Source: Saprospirales bacterium (GTDB lineage Bacteria > Bacteroidota > Bacteroidia > Chitinophagales > JADJOU01). Taken from it: a DNA stretch of 14,223 bases. The translations under genes were made by a program, and so were the position numbers. Below the pieces are notes generated by a model that did not search any database, was not told where the DNA came from, and worked only from the letters and a program-made list of their open reading frames with translations. How positions within the stretch are numbered: the first letter of the stretch is position 1; every line of letters starts with the position of its first letter. The stretch is from assembly GCA_947461165.1 (NCBI GenBank), contig CANHJR010000009.1:1-14223 (forward strand). The letters are read 5' to 3'. Shown one piece after another: positions 13,474-14,223 of this stretch.

Positions 13474-14223
13474 GTGAAATCAATCATAGCTACTTTCTTT
13501 CTCCTTATTTCTCAGAAATTCCTAGCACAGGTAGATGAACCTAAAATGCGTCAAGAATGCCTTGGCGCCAATGTGAAAATTCAGCCTAGTGGTAATATAA
13601 CACAGAGAACAACAATACTTTCTGATAAACAAACAACGGTTCCAATTTCCAATAGGTATTTTGATATATTGAGAGATCAATCTGAACTTCTTATGTCAAA
13701 GGAAGACTTCAATAGGTCCAAGGGCTATTTTCGAAATAAACCAATAGGCAATTCTATTTTTATTGATGATGTCCAATTCTCATCTTTTATACTTTCAAAT
13801 GGAGCTCAATGGGCTGACCTTTTTGACCCATTGAGCATTCAGCGAGGAGAGATTTATTATGGACAAACACTGGTCAAATCCAACGCAGGATCTGAAGCAC
13901 AAATTGCGCTATATCATCCTACTCGTTTTGATTTAAAACCTATTGGCGGCCAAGAAGTAAAGACCGGTGTATTCTTCAGTCAAAACAACATTAGTCCCAG
14001 GGTATCATATATCAAAAAATGGAGTAGGACAACGCTCAATATACACAACTTTGCTCATATCGATATGAACTATCCGAACCATTCTCAACCGAATGCGAGA
14101 CCTTATGAATTATCCAACCTAAACTATTTCTATTCAAGTCAGCGTCAACTGAATACTATTCTGTCGGAGGATAGAGAGCTTCAATTTTTTGTCAAACTTT
14201 TTTCTGGACATTCTGAGATGTTA
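13474..14223 (+). CDS. Outer-membrane receptor-like protein, TonB-dependent receptor type (3' partial)
   Basis: The frame is open from GTG 13474 to the last base of the window, 250 codons with no stop, so the gene is cut by the window edge. It opens with a signal peptide (KSIIATFFLLISQKFLA, cleavage near residue 18). Next comes a region with the look of a divergent TonB plug: NSIFIDDVQFSSF, then DPLSIQRGEIYYGQTLVKSN and AGSEAQIALYHP. These correspond roughly to the plug pattern '.v.iDGv......i..iev..Gp.s..yG..a..g.i.i'. The rest is barrel-like strands with many aromatic and polar residues (KTGVFFSQNNISPRVSYIKKW, NYFYSSQRQL). The plug is degenerate, and no N-terminal carboxypeptidase-like domain is seen, so TonB-dependence is only likely. 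The GTG start is 12 bases after the barrel-protein stop, and no other start gives a signal peptide. Confidence 0.55.
   Translation, partial: MKSIIATFFLLISQKFLAQVDEPKMRQECLGANVKIQPSGNITQRTTILSDKQTTVPISNRYFDILRDQSELLMSKEDFNRSKGYFRNKPIGNSIFIDDVQFSSFILSNGAQWADLFDPLSIQRGEIYYGQTLVKSNAGSEAQIALYHPTRFDLKPIGGQEVKTGVFFSQNNISPRVSYIKKWSRTTLNIHNFAHIDMNYPNHSQPNARPYELSNLNYFYSSQRQLNTILSEDRELQFFVKLFSGHSEML

Noticed and set aside
1..14223. CRISPR array, transposase, integrase, phage genes, tRNA or rRNA
   Set aside because: I saw no regularly spaced repeats, no recognisable mobile-element proteins, no terminal inverted repeats flanking a gene, and no tRNA- or rRNA-like stretch. The genes read as ordinary chromosomal genes.

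Overview
The window is a stretch of an AT-rich bacterial chromosome from the phylum Bacteroidota. A Saprospiraceae, Cytophaga or Sphingobacteria type of organism fits, but the genus cannot be resolved from the sequence. The evidence is a secreted protein ending in a gliding-motility/type IX secretion (T9SS type B, CHU_C-like) C-terminal domain, a DUF3127 protein, a TonB-receptor-like/beta-barrel pair, several promoters of the Bacteroidota form TAnnTTTG, almost no Shine-Dalgarno sequences, and several TTG or GTG starts.

Layout. (1) 1-3959, plus strand: three tightly packed genes, namely the 3' part of an unrecognised protein with a SPOR-like C-terminal domain, a zinc-site-less M16 peptidase homologue, and a T9SS-sorted fibronectin-like surface protein. 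They end at a strong hairpin terminator. (2) 4147-6173: a divergent pair. A pterin synthase of the PTPS/QueD family points left. A three-gene operon points right: unknown 118-residue protein, glyoxalase-II-like metallo-hydrolase, and purine formyltransferase PurN. (3) 6318-9685, minus strand: metF, pth, scpA and a flippase-like membrane protein, tightly spaced and with one clear -7 box upstream of metF. (4) 9764-10066: only the C-terminal end of a beta-lactamase-family serine hydrolase, a gene remnant. (5) 10111-12237, minus strand: M29 aminopeptidase, GtrA-like membrane protein and nadD. (6) 12323-14223, plus strand: a DUF3127 gene with a palindrome at its promoter, a structured intergenic region, a small outer-membrane barrel protein, and the first 250 codons of an outer-membrane receptor-like protein that runs off the window.

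Most of the window is housekeeping: C1/folate and purine metabolism (metF, purN), NAD synthesis (nadD), translation quality control (pth), chromosome segregation (scpA) and peptide turnover (M29). The ends carry cell-envelope functions. I do not see a mobile element, CRISPR array, phage, tRNA or rRNA. No convincing new multi-gene system is present. The points most worth a second look are two promoters placed exactly 8 bases from their ATG (possible leaderless genes), the palindrome at the DUF3127 promoter, the nested inverted repeat downstream of DUF3127, the eukaryote-like pterin synthase, and the serine-hydrolase remnant.
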